NCBI GenBank assembly: GCA_036675505.1
Contig: JAKFEW010000101.1
Location: forward strand, 1-12,698
DNA: 12,698 nucleotides
Source of the DNA: JAKFEW01 sp036675505
Lineage (GTDB): Bacteria; Cyanobacteriota; Sericytochromatia; S15B-MN24; JAQBPE01
Direction: 5' to 3'
The position numbers and the translations under genes are program-made. The notes under the pieces were generated by a model. It did not search any database. It saw only the letters and a program-made list of their open reading frames with translations, and had not been told where the DNA came from. Positions 1 through 6,384 of the stretch are shown in pieces. Each line of letters opens with the position of its first letter. Position 1 is the first letter of the stretch.

Positions 1-1
1 G

Positions 2-184
2 CGGATCGCGCCGGACGGGACGATCCGCACGATCGCCGGCGAGGGCACCAAGCTGCTCGCGGACCCGACCGGCGACGACACGCTGATCTATCCGCTCGGG
101 CTGACCTTCGACCGCGAGGGGCGCTTGATCGTCGCGGACGCTGCGTTGAACCAGGTGAAGATGCTGCCGAAGGGCAGCTTCTGA
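2..184 (+). CDS. NHL-repeat protein, C-terminal fragment
   Basis: This is the last 60 codons of a gene that enters from the left edge. The fragment contains one complete NHL-type blade signature. It has a G-T-I-R-T-I-A-G strand near the start, then Y-P-L-G-L-T-F-D-R-E-G and a R-L-I-V-A-D-A-A-L-N-Q-V strand before a TGA stop. NHL repeats form beta-propellers, usually secreted or envelope-associated and used for binding, so no enzymatic role can be given. The reading frame is open from base 2 and the start lies outside the window. The stop is one base from the stop of the convergent gene on the other strand, with no room for a separate terminator. Confidence 0.75.
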   Translation, partial: RIAPDGTIRTIAGEGTKLLADPTGDDTLIYPLGLTFDREGRLIVADAALNQVKMLPKGSF

Positions 185-185
185 A

Positions 186-641
186 TTACTTCCGCCCCGC
201 GGCGGCCTTGATCGCGCTGAACGTGCCCATCGTCTTGCCGCCCTCCTCGGGCAGCGTGGCGGTGCCGGTGAACAGGCGGCCGGCGGCGTCGAGCGAGCCC
301 GCGTAACGCACGCGGAAGCGCTCCTTCTCGGGTGCGATCAGCTCGAACGCGAGCGCCTGGCCATCGATGGCGATCTTCTCGAGCGGCGCCTCCCAGAGGC
401 CGATCACCTTGAGCCGGCCCTGGAACGTCCCGCCGGGGGCCGGCTGGATCGTGAAGTGGTCCTCGAAGACGCGGTCGCCGATGTGGATCGTCATGACCCA
501 GTCGCCCACCGCGGCGGGCGCCGCGGCCCGGGCCGCATACGCCTGGGGCGCCGGGCGGCCGGCGGCCCCCATGGGCGGCGCGGCATGGCAGCCCGCGAGG
601 ACGGTGGCGACGGCGACGGGGAAGAGGAACGCGGTGTACAC
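186..641 (-). CDS. small predicted lipoprotein of unknown function
   Basis: A 151-residue protein. The N-terminus is a short hydrophobic signal ending in a lipobox V-L-A-G-C with the lipidated Cys at residue 18. An Ala/Pro-rich linker to about residue 45 follows, then a compact beta-rich domain (about 46-145) opening with G-D-W-V-M-T-I-H-I-G-D. It has alternating hydrophobic strands and a G-x-F-T-G-T-A turn. The short up-and-down beta pattern suggests a small beta-barrel or sandwich, but I do not recognise the family. The start is GTG at 641, chosen because GGAG lies 6 bases upstream and the signal peptide begins there. It is divergent from the lipoprotein gene at 851, and both are preceded by CTTAA-type repeats. 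Confidence 0.72.
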   Translation of the reverse strand: MYTAFLFPVAVATVLAGCHAAPPMGAAGRPAPQAYAARAAAPAAVGDWVMTIHIGDRVFEDHFTIQPAPGGTFQGRLKVIGLWEAPLEKIAIDGQALAFELIAPEKERFRVRYAGSLDAAGRLFTGTATLPEEGGKTMGTFSAIKAAAGRK

Positions 642-653
642 GTGATGCTCCGA

Positions 654-680
654 TGAAGTTGGCGTTAAGCTGGCTTGATG
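654..680 (-). promoter_or_regulatory. CTTAA-type direct repeats, 11-bp period, upstream of the 641(-) gene
   Basis: Read on the minus strand there are three pentamers spaced exactly 11 bp apart: CATCA (680-676), CTTAA (669-665) and CTTCA (658-654). The middle element continues as CTTAACGCCAA. The last pentamer ends 12 bases before the GTG start. That is very close for an activator site, so a repressor role or a further upstream promoter is possible. The layout matches OmpR/PmrA-type boxes (CTTAA-N6-CTTAA). The regulator is inferred, not seen. Confidence 0.5.
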
Positions 681-761
681 ATGGCAGGGATCCAGGCCGC
701 GCGCCAGCGACGCGTCGTCACGCTACCAACAACTCCGCGTTGTCATCGGGTCGTTGGCAAG

Positions 762-788
762 CTTAACCCAACCTTGAGCCCGGCTTGA
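762..788 (+). promoter_or_regulatory. CTTAA-type direct repeats, 11-bp period, upstream of the 851(+) gene
   Basis: On the plus strand three pentamers are phased at exactly 11 bp: CTTAA (762-766), CTTGA (773-777) and CTTGA (784-788). The first unit reads CTTAACCCAAC. A TTGTCA hexamer at 740-745 resembles a -35 element; with 17-bp spacing its -10 would fall on the first repeat, which would suit repression. A GATAAC at 811-816 is an alternative -10 lying downstream of the array, which would suit activation. The sequence does not decide between them. The orientation relative to the downstream gene is the same as for the other two arrays in the window. Confidence 0.6.
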
Positions 789-850
789 ACGAGCGCGTGC
801 CGGTCCCGCCGATAACAGTCCCCATACGGATGGTTGGGGGCGTGGCGCGT

Positions 851-1906
851 ATGACGGTGATTCGGACTCTGGGAAGGCGCATCGGGACGATGGTCGCCGC
901 CATTGCCCTCTTGACGGGCTGCGGCGCCGCGCCGATCAGCCGGCCGGCGCTCGGCACGCGTCCCGCCGATGCCGTCCAGGCCCAGGGCCGCTCGACGGCG
1001 ACGCGCTTCATGGCAGCCAACATGTGCTACCGCGTGGACAAGCAGCTGCGGGTCTTCCTCGACGAGCTCGACAGCGACATCATCCGCAAGGACGGCGGCA
1101 AGGTGTTCGACCCGTCGGACAAGGGCGCCTTCGCGATCGGCATCCGCCACGCCCGCGCCCGCCTGGAGCCGGCCGCGCTCGAGGCGTTGCTGAACGGCTA
1201 CGTCTTCGGCGACAAGGACGCGCCGCTCAAGGACCTGCGCGTGGCGATGAAGAACGGCCGGCTCACGCTGGCCGGCAAGCTCAAGAAGGGCATCTGGCTC
1301 GGCTTCGAGATGGAGGGCGAGGTCTCACCGACGCCGGAAGGCCGCGTGCGCATGGTGCCCCAGTCGATCAAATCCATGGGCATCCGCATCGACGACCTGA
1401 TGAAGCTGGTCGGCCTGGACCTCGCGCGCCTGCTCAAGGCCCGCCAGGAGAAGGGCGTGGTGATCGAGGGCAACGAGATCGTGCTCGACCCCGCGAAGAT
1501 GTTCCCGCCGCCCAAGCTGGTCGGCCCGGTCACGGCCGTGAAGGTCGCGGGCGGTGTGCTCGACCTCACCTTCCGCGACGGTGCGCCGCGGCCGCTGCCC
1601 GCGATGCCGGTCAAGGCGCCCAACTGGATCGCGCTGTGGGGCGGCTCGGTGCGCGTCAACGCGGTGGTGGCGGACGACGCTAAGGTGCAGCTCGTCGACG
1701 CCCATCCGGCCGACCCGTTCTTCTACGCGCTCGATTTCTACAGGGAGTCGCTGGAGGGTGGCTTCGTGGTCGCCGCAAAGGAAGGCCACATGGTCGCGTA
1801 CCTGCCCGACGCCAACGCCTGGAGCCCCGATTTCGGACGCTTCATGCCGGCGTTGCCGGTGACGGGGGTCAAGTCGCCGAAGTCGGACATGCCCGCGCTG
1901 CCCTGA
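851..1906 (+). CDS. predicted lipoprotein, possibly LmeA/DUF2993-like lipid-binding
   Basis: A 351-residue protein from the ATG at 851. It has a basic N-terminus, a hydrophobic segment and a lipobox L-L-T-G-C with Cys at residue 24. An in-frame ATG at 830 and a TTG at 785 would only lengthen the basic N-region. ATG 851 gives a normal-length signal and has a G-rich stretch at 836-840 as a weak ribosome site. The mature part alternates amphipathic strands (L-K-D-L-R-V-A-M-K-N-G-R-L-T-L-A-G-K-L) with a helix around I-D-D-L-M-K-L-V-G-L-D-L. This pattern resembles the elongated lipid-binding fold of LmeA (DUF2993) proteins. The resemblance is read by eye and is a weak family call; lipoprotein status is firmer. 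It is convergent with the coiled-coil protein gene, whose stop is 26 bases away. Confidence 0.78.
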   Translation: MTVIRTLGRRIGTMVAAIALLTGCGAAPISRPALGTRPADAVQAQGRSTATRFMAANMCYRVDKQLRVFLDELDSDIIRKDGGKVFDPSDKGAFAIGIRHARARLEPAALEALLNGYVFGDKDAPLKDLRVAMKNGRLTLAGKLKKGIWLGFEMEGEVSPTPEGRVRMVPQSIKSMGIRIDDLMKLVGLDLARLLKARQEKGVVIEGNEIVLDPAKMFPPPKLVGPVTAVKVAGGVLDLTFRDGAPRPLPAMPVKAPNWIALWGGSVRVNAVVADDAKVQLVDAHPADPFFYALDFYRESLEGGFVVAAKEGHMVAYLPDANAWSPDFGRFMPALPVTGVKSPKSDMPALP

Positions 1907-1932
1907 ACGCCGAAGCTACCCGTGGGCCGTGG

Positions 1933-2469
1933 CTAACCCCAGACCTTCCACCAAGGACGCGCCGACGCCGGGCGGGCCGCGAGCAGCATCCGGAGCTCGT
2001 CGCTCTCGGCTCTCAGCTGGTCGCGCTCCGTGCGGGCGGCGGCGAGCTCGCCTGTGAGGCGATCGCGCTCGGCCTCGAGCGCGCGGGTCGTCGCCTCCAG
2101 GTCGCCGATGCGGTGGGCGGCGCGGGCGTACTTCTCGGCCAGCTCGTTCTCGGCCTTCACGGCGGTGGTGACGGCGGTGGTGACCAGGCCGGCGAGGGCA
2201 TGGTCCGGCGCTGGTTCTGCCGCGTGCGCGCTGGGGTCGGGACTCGGCGGGGGATCGGAAGGCTCGATCGCGGCGGGGTCGGGGCTCACAGGCGCCATGG
2301 TGATGCCCAGGACGCGGCGCATGGTCGCGGTCCCCGCGCCGTCTTTCGACAGCCGGTCGGCATCGCGCAGCGTCGCCGCCAGGTGTTCGGGGATGACCCA
2401 CTTCCCGCCAGGCCCGCGGCCGACTTCCAGGCCGAGGGAAGTGATCAGGTCTTCGAGCTTCACGGTCAT
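1933..2469 (-). CDS. putative helix-turn-helix protein with C-terminal coiled coil
   Basis: 178 residues. Residues 1-58 (beginning M-T-V-K-L-E-D-L-I-T) look like a small helical, possibly helix-turn-helix or MerR-like domain: an amphipathic helix, a W-V-I-P turn, and a second helical pair ending T-M-R-R-V-L-G-I. Residues 60-88 are a Pro/Asp-rich linker. Residues about 91-163 form a strong heptad coiled coil rich in Glu, Arg, Leu and Ala. The chain ends in P-W-W-K-V-W-G, an aromatic tail seen on several plasmid- and phage-type DNA-binding coiled-coil proteins. I chose ATG 2469 because GAAGGGAAG sits just upstream; the frame stays open to a TTG at 2637, but that extension is low-complexity and lacks a ribosome site. 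A DNA-binding role is inferred. The stop is TAG. Confidence 0.65.
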   Translation of the reverse strand: MTVKLEDLITSLGLEVGRGPGGKWVIPEHLAATLRDADRLSKDGAGTATMRRVLGITMAPVSPDPAAIEPSDPPPSPDPSAHAAEPAPDHALAGLVTTAVTTAVKAENELAEKYARAAHRIGDLEATTRALEAERDRLTGELAAARTERDQLRAESDELRMLLAARPASARPWWKVWG

Positions 2470-2533
2470 GGGGTTTCTTCCCTTCGCGGTCCCATCCTGG
2501 GTGGCGCCGGTGCGCGTGCGCGGATCGGCTGGG

Positions 2534-2545
2534 ACATAATCGTAT
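2534..2545. promoter_or_regulatory. CATA-N4-TATG dyad over the probable promoter of the 2469(-) gene
   Basis: CATA and TATG arms flank a 4-base centre. On the minus strand the dyad contains TACGAT and ATTATG, either of which could be a -10 element for the helix-turn-helix protein gene. The dyad is AT-rich against a very GC-rich background and lies in the 203-bp divergent region. Autoregulation by the adjacent protein is a guess from position only. Confidence 0.3.
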
Positions 2546-2616
2546 GATCCGGGGGCGGCGCGCTCCGTGGCCGCGGTCACGCGTGGGGGCGCGGGTGGTC
2601 GTTGAACAACGGGGGG

Positions 2617-2622
2617 TATAAC
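2617..2622 (+). promoter_or_regulatory. candidate -10 element for the 2673(+) gene
   Basis: TATAAC follows a run of six G in an otherwise GC-rich stretch, about 50 bases before the ATG. No good -35 sits at 16-18 bp; the TTGAAC at 2602-2607 is too close (9-bp spacer). A GAGGAG at 2655-2660 provides a ribosome site 12 bases from the ATG. Confidence 0.35.
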
Positions 2623-2672
2623 CGGCTCGCCGACCAAGAGCGCCGTTGGGGCGTCGAGGAGAAGCTGTAAGC

Positions 2673-3686
2673 ATGCCGCCGCTCGACGAGCCGTCTCCGG
2701 AAGATCCGCCCCGAGCGAACAACGGCCATGGTGAGGACGAGTACCCGGCCGGCTACGAGCGGATCGGGCTCGTCTGGCTCATCGCCGGCAGCGTGCTCAG
2801 CCTCGGCCTGTACTGGACGTACTGGCATGTCAGACGGGCGTGGGAACTCCAGCGCCGCGTCGGTCCGCGGCGGTTCCTCACCGCGGTCGTGGCCGTCCTC
2901 GTCGTTGTCACGGTCGTAGAATACGCCGCGACGCTCCAGGCCGTCCTCGCTCCCAACCCCGCGAGTCACCCTTCGTTGTTGTACGGCCTCGTCCTCGGCA
3001 ACCTGGTTGCCTTGTTCGTAGCCGCCCTTGTTATCCGACGGGATCTGGGCGAGGAGGGCCACCGTCCAGCGTTCTGGTTGACGTTCCTGTTCGGCTGCCT
3101 CTACCTGGAGTGGTTCCTCTCGCGCGATCCGTCCGCCCGGCGAACCCCGGCGGGCGTGCGTGTCGAATGGACGGCCGCTGCCCTCATGATTGCGGCGGCG
3201 GCCGGCCAGCTCGGCGCGGAGAAGTGGGTCGATCACCGGCGAGAAGTGTCGCACGAGGCCACGAAGGCGGCGCACGCCGCGCTCACGGCGGGACGCACGG
3301 TCGAGGCCGACAGGTACCTCGCCGAGGCGCTGGCGGCGTACCCGGCGAACGACGGCGCGTTGGTCCTGAAGGCCTGGACCCGGCGCCAGGACGGAAAGTT
3401 CGAACAGGCCTAGACGGATGCCCGCCGGGCGATCGACGCCATCGAGCCATGGTGGCGGGCGGCCCACGGCACGGAGCGCGTCGACTACCAGGAACGGCTC
3501 GCGGCGGCGTACCGCGAGCTCGGCCACATCGAGGTCGGGCTGGCCGGGAAGCGGGGCGCGACGTCCCCCGAGGCGCTGGACGCGGCCCGGCAGGCCTTTT
3601 GGCAATCGCTTCAGTTCGAATACGACGAGGATACCGAGAAGGCCCTGAGTCAGTTGCCAGGCGCCGAACCGGAGTCGGAACCCTGA
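2673..3686 (+). pseudogene. DUF4234-like membrane protein with TPR tail, interrupted by an in-frame TAG
   Basis: Translation from ATG 2673 gives 246 residues to a TAG at 3411-3413. The same frame then stays open for 90 more codons of protein-like sequence to TGA 3684-3686. The N-terminus (1-30) is soluble. Four or five membrane segments follow at about 31-50, 69-91, 101-120, 123-140 and 155-174. The first has the L-G-L-Y-W-T-Y-W pattern typical of DUF4234 proteins. From about residue 181 the chain is TPR-like (E-A-D-R-Y-L-A-E-A-L-A-A-Y-P). The TAG falls inside the second helix of a TPR unit: D-G-K-F-E-Q-A, then the stop, then T-D-A-R-R-A-I-D. One base change (for example from TTG, TCG or CAG) would explain it. 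There is no in-frame ATG or GTG restart after the stop. Alternatives are a sequencing error or readthrough. TAG ends other genes here, so it is not reassigned. Confidence 0.75.
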
Positions 3687-3749
3687 GCGAAAAACGAAAG
3701 GAGACACGGTAACGCCTGAAAATCCTGAGTCGACCCCACGGAGGTTCGC

Positions 3750-4659
3750 ATGCCCAGCCGATTCTTCCCAGCCGCCGCCTGCGCGCTCGCGTTGCTCATC
3801 GCGTGCCCCCCGGCCGGCGCCGAAGTGCCGGATGCGCTTTACACGCCCGCACGCGTCGCGTCCGAGCTCGAATCGCTCGCGCGCCGCTACCCGGCGCACC
3901 TGCGCATCGAGCGGATCGGCACCAGCGCGCTGGGCCGGCCGTTGCTCGTCGCCCGGCTCGGCGCGCGCCCGGGCGCCCGCCGGCCGGTCGTGTTCGCCCT
4001 CTTCGGCCAGCACCCCGACGAGCACGACATGAATGCGCTCGGGATGTACTTCATCCAGCGCCTCGCGGAGCGTCACGGCCAGGACGCCGAGGTGACGGCG
4101 CTGCTCGCGCGCAGCGAGATCGCGGTCATGCCGATGGCGAACCCGGACGGCACCGTCTACGACCTCGACGAGGCCCCGCAGCCCTTCGAATGGCGGCGGA
4201 ACCGGCGGCCGCATGCGCAGGGCGTCGGCGCGAACCTCAACGGCAACTGGGGCGGCGACTGGAGGCCGGGCACGGCCGCGAGCTGGACCGGCGAGGCCGC
4301 GTTCTCGGAGCCCGAGACCCGCGCGATCCGGGACTGGCGATCGCCGCGAAGCCTTCTGGGTGCTGCCCCCGAGCGGCGTCCGCGCCCGGCTGAGCGAGGC
4401 CATGGCGAAGCACGTCCCCGCGCCGCACCGGGCCGCGGCGCTGGCGAGCTTGCCCAGCGATACGCGGGCCTGGGGCTCGACGACCGGCTGGGCGCCCGGC
4501 GCGCTCGGCGCCGTCACGTTCGGGCTCGAGATCGCGCGCGCTTTCGACGCGCCGGAAGCGACAGCATATGCCCGCGCGCTGGCTGCGGATCACGCGACGC
4601 GGGCGCCGCGGCACCTGGAGGCGTTTTTGGCGACGGCGGCGGCGCTCACGGGGGAGTGA
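3750..4659 (+). pseudogene. secreted M14 zinc carboxypeptidase, frameshifted
   Basis: A GGAGG five bases upstream and a signal peptide (about residues 1-24, ending P-A-G-A) mark the start. The first frame carries the M14 core. H88-P-D-E91 supplies two zinc ligands, W-R-R-N-R-R lies near 138-143 (Arg127 region of carboxypeptidase A), and A-N-L-N-G-N at 151-156 aligns with the canonical D-L-N-R-N. Arg145, which binds the substrate carboxylate, is therefore Gly here. After S-E-P-E-T-R-A-I-R-D-W (186) the family pattern jumps to the +1 frame near 4338-4345. It resumes with E-A-F-W-V-L-P-P and ends T-F-G-L-E-I, where the Glu matches catalytic Glu270, with TGA at 4657-4659. About 15 residues that normally hold the H-S-Y zinc ligand are missing at the junction, which implies a deletion not divisible by three. 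Read straight on, the first frame runs to about 4775 as Arg/Pro-rich nonsense. Confidence 0.8.
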
Positions 4660-4689
4660 TCTCGGGCACGCCGATCGAGCCCCCGCCCA

Positions 4690-4702
4690 CCGGCTGCGCC
4701 GG
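4690..4702. terminator. short GC hairpin between convergent genes
   Basis: A perfect CCGGC / GCCGG stem with a TGC loop lies in the 105-bp gap between the broken carboxypeptidase gene and the convergent gene ending at 4765. There is no clear T-run on either side, only a ccctttcc stretch at about 4711-4718, so terminator function is weakly supported. Confidence 0.25.
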
Positions 4703-4764
4703 AGCCCGCCCCCTTTCCAGCCGCCCCACGAACCCACCCGGAGAGCGGAAGGGTGCTGTGGGAT

Positions 4765-5850
4765 TCAGCGCGTGAACGTCACCCGCACCAGCCGCGGCCA
4801 GTACAGGTCCGACCGCTCCGCGAGCTTCTCCGCCGCCACGTTCGTGTTGTACGTGACCACGATCTGCCGCCCGCCCTGCGTGTCGAGCTCCGCGTGCTGC
4901 TTCGCCCCATAAAACATCGCCGCCGGGTCCTGCGGCTGGCAGGCCGCGATCTCCCGCGCCTCGCTCCACGGCCCCTCCGGCGCGGGCGCGAAGCGCAGGT
5001 TCACGGTCTTCCCGAAGGGTGGCACGTAGGTCATCACGAAGCCGCCCAGGTACGCGTTCGCGCGCACCGACAGCTCCGGCCCGGAGCCCGGCAGCGCGCC
5101 GGCCAGCTTGGGATCCTTGCTCCATCCGGTACCCGTCCAGTACTCGTGGGCGGCGCGGTCGGCCACCTTGTCCGGCGCCACGCGCGCGAGCCGCGTGGGA
5201 TCGCCGCCGGCGAACAGGTACACCTTGCCGCCGTGCGTGAGCACGCTCGAGCCGTAGAGCGGCGCGTCCTCGCCCCACACCACGTCCTTCGCCTCGAAGA
5301 GCCAGCGCGGCTCGTGCACCCAGCGCGCGGCGCCCACGCCGGTGACCTTGAAGTCGAGCGGGCCGGTGCCGGTGGCCTGGATCTCGACGAACCAGAGCCA
5401 GAGCTTCTCGCCCACGTAGGCCACGTCGAGCGGCCAGAGGCGCCGGCCGGCGGGGCGACCGTGGACGCGCAGCACCTCGTCCGGCGCGGTCACGTCCTTG
5501 CCGCCCATGCCCTTCGCCGACATGAAGGTCGCCTTGCCGAAGCCCGTGACCCAGTCGCTGTTCACGACCATCGCCGACGAGTTCGCGGGCATCTTCTCGA
5601 GCTTGCGCCGGCCGTTGTCGTCCCACTTGCCGACGAGCGTGTCGCCGAAGAACCAGACGGCGCCCTCGGGCCCGAAGGGCACGGAGTACGCGCCGTCCAT
5701 CCCGAGCAGCGACGGGTGCGCGCCGCGGAAGAGCGGGCCCATCTCGATCGCCTCGATCGCCGTCGGCGCCTTGAAAGCCGCCGGCGCGGCCGCGCTCACA
5801 GGCAGCGCGAGCAGGAAGAAGGCGATCACGGGGGCGAGGGCGCGGCGCAT
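4765..5850 (-). CDS. secreted DUF4185-like / beta-propeller protein
   Basis: 361 residues with a signal peptide (about 1-20, V-S-A-A-A). The sequence has the look of five-bladed propeller proteins of the DUF4185 or GH43/GH32-like type. It has an N-terminal V-W-F-F-G-D-T-L strand, S-S-V-L-T-H-G-G-K-V-Y-L-F-A-G-G-D, an E-Y-W-T-G-T-G-W blade, Y-L-G-G-F-V-M-T-Y-V, and a late P-E-G-P-W-S-E-A blade. The end carries A-K-Q-H-A-E-L and V-T-Y-N-T-N, then L-Y-W-P-R-L-V-R-V. Such proteins are often carbohydrate-active or carbohydrate-binding, but no substrate can be read here. The start is ATG 5850: there is no Shine-Dalgarno, but a TATGGT ends exactly 6 bases upstream, consistent with a leaderless mRNA. 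The gene is divergent from the 5956 operon. Confidence 0.75.
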   Translation of the reverse strand: MRRALAPVIAFFLLALPVSAAAPAAFKAPTAIEAIEMGPLFRGAHPSLLGMDGAYSVPFGPEGAVWFFGDTLVGKWDDNGRRKLEKMPANSSAMVVNSDWVTGFGKATFMSAKGMGGKDVTAPDEVLRVHGRPAGRRLWPLDVAYVGEKLWLWFVEIQATGTGPLDFKVTGVGAARWVHEPRWLFEAKDVVWGEDAPLYGSSVLTHGGKVYLFAGGDPTRLARVAPDKVADRAAHEYWTGTGWSKDPKLAGALPGSGPELSVRANAYLGGFVMTYVPPFGKTVNLRFAPAPEGPWSEAREIAACQPQDPAAMFYGAKQHAELDTQGGRQIVVTYNTNVAAEKLAERSDLYWPRLVRVTFTR

Positions 5851-5856
5851 AAGCAC

Positions 5857-5862
5857 ACCATA
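5857..5862 (-). promoter_or_regulatory. candidate -10 (TATGGT) of a leaderless promoter for the 5850(-) gene
   Basis: TATGGT is followed by exactly 6 bases (GTGCTT) and then the ATG, which would place the transcription start on or next to the A of the start codon. A TTTGGC at 5884-5879 gives a poor -35 with a 16-bp spacer; it lies inside the first copy of the 12-bp direct repeat described at 5876. Confidence 0.5.
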
Positions 5863-5875
5863 CCGCGCCCCGTGC

Positions 5876-5917
5876 GGCGCCAAACCCTCGGTCGGTGGCG
5901 CCAAACCCGCGACCGGC
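5876..5917. repeat. two-copy 21-bp tandem repeat with a 12-bp identical core
   Basis: GGCGCCAAACCC occurs at 5876-5887 and again at 5897-5908. The copies are 21 bp apart, two helical turns, and the rest of each unit is partly conserved. Both lie between the divergent starts at 5850 and 5956. The first copy overlaps the presumed -35 of the minus gene and the second overlaps the -35 position for the plus operon. This is what an operator for a protein binding one face of the DNA would look like. No regulator is identified. Confidence 0.55.
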
Positions 5918-5929
5918 GCGCCGGCGTGG

Positions 5930-5950
5930 TATAAACGCCCGGTGAGGAAA
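5930..5950 (+). promoter_or_regulatory. candidate -10 and ribosome site for the 5956 operon
   Basis: TATAAA at 5930-5935 is a near-consensus -10 in a very GC-rich background. GAGGAAA at 5944-5950 sits 5 bases before the ATG as a ribosome site. The predicted leader is under 20 bases. Confidence 0.5.
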
Positions 5951-5955
5951 CGTCG

Positions 5956-6384
5956 ATGACGCGCGTATTCGCGATCCTGTCCTGGCTCGGCGTGGCGCTG
6001 GTCGCCACGCTGCACATCGCGTTCTGGCGCGGCGCACCGCTCGGCGGCCTCACGCTCGCGGGGCTCGTGCTCGGCTTCGGGCTCGCGATCGTTGCGCTGC
6101 TCGCTTTGATCCTCGCCGTGCAGCGCGCGGCCAACACACCGGGCGCCGGGCCGAGCGCTGCGTACTTCGCCGTCGTGCCGCGCTGGGGGCGCTGGGTGTT
6201 GATGATCGGCTTCCTCTACGTGGCGATGCACTTCGTGGACTGGCTGCCGATCAGCGGCCGCGGCGGCGGTGGGGGCGACCCCGCGGCCTTCGAGCGCGCC
6301 TTCTCGGCGATCATGGCCTGGCAGCTGATGGCCGCGGCCTTCTACCACACCTACGCGCCGCGCGTCGGCGAGGAGGCCGCATGA
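5956..6384 (+). CDS. small four-helix inner-membrane protein, unknown function
   Basis: 142 residues with four likely membrane helices at about 4-24, 30-56, 80-95 and 116-132. A glycine-rich loop (G-R-G-G-G-G-G-D, 101-108) lies before the last helix. An M-H-F-V-D-W motif at the end of helix 3 and F-Y-H-T-Y after helix 4 put histidines near the membrane face, which could be coincidental. I do not recognise the family. The stop overlaps the start of the acetyltransferase gene (ATGA, 6381-6384), so the two are translationally coupled. Confidence 0.72.
   Translation: MTRVFAILSWLGVALVATLHIAFWRGAPLGGLTLAGLVLGFGLAIVALLALILAVQRAANTPGAGPSAAYFAVVPRWGRWVLMIGFLYVAMHFVDWLPISGRGGGGGDPAAFERAFSAIMAWQLMAAAFYHTYAPRVGEEAA

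Noticed and set aside
1906..1933. Possible terminator between convergent genes (AGCTAC / GTGGCT arms)
   Set aside because: The stem is only 5 of 6 matched, has a 9-base loop and no T-run.
3411..3413. Reassignment of TAG to an amino acid
   Set aside because: TAG terminates the helix-turn-helix protein gene (1933), the GNAT gene (6929) and a Sel1 gene (9042), all at sensible positions.
3687..3749. Extra AAAGGAGA ribosome-like site suggesting a small gene before the carboxypeptidase
   Set aside because: No start codon follows at a usable distance, and the carboxypeptidase has its own GGAGG.
4335..4347. Programmed ribosomal frameshifting in the carboxypeptidase
   Set aside because: There is no slippery heptamer at the junction, and about 15 residues including a zinc ligand are missing, which slippage would not restore.
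2577..4517. A 646-codon open frame on the minus strand
   Set aside because: It lies opposite two recognisable plus-strand genes and its translation is Arg/Glu/Pro-rich without domains. Long antisense open frames are expected at this GC content.
4646..6037. A 463-codon minus-strand open frame overlapping the DUF4185-like gene and ending in protein-like G-G-S-I-G-V-P-E-I
   Set aside because: Most of it is an Arg-rich shadow of the true gene, and the protein-like tail is too short to support a separate gene or a frameshifted extension.
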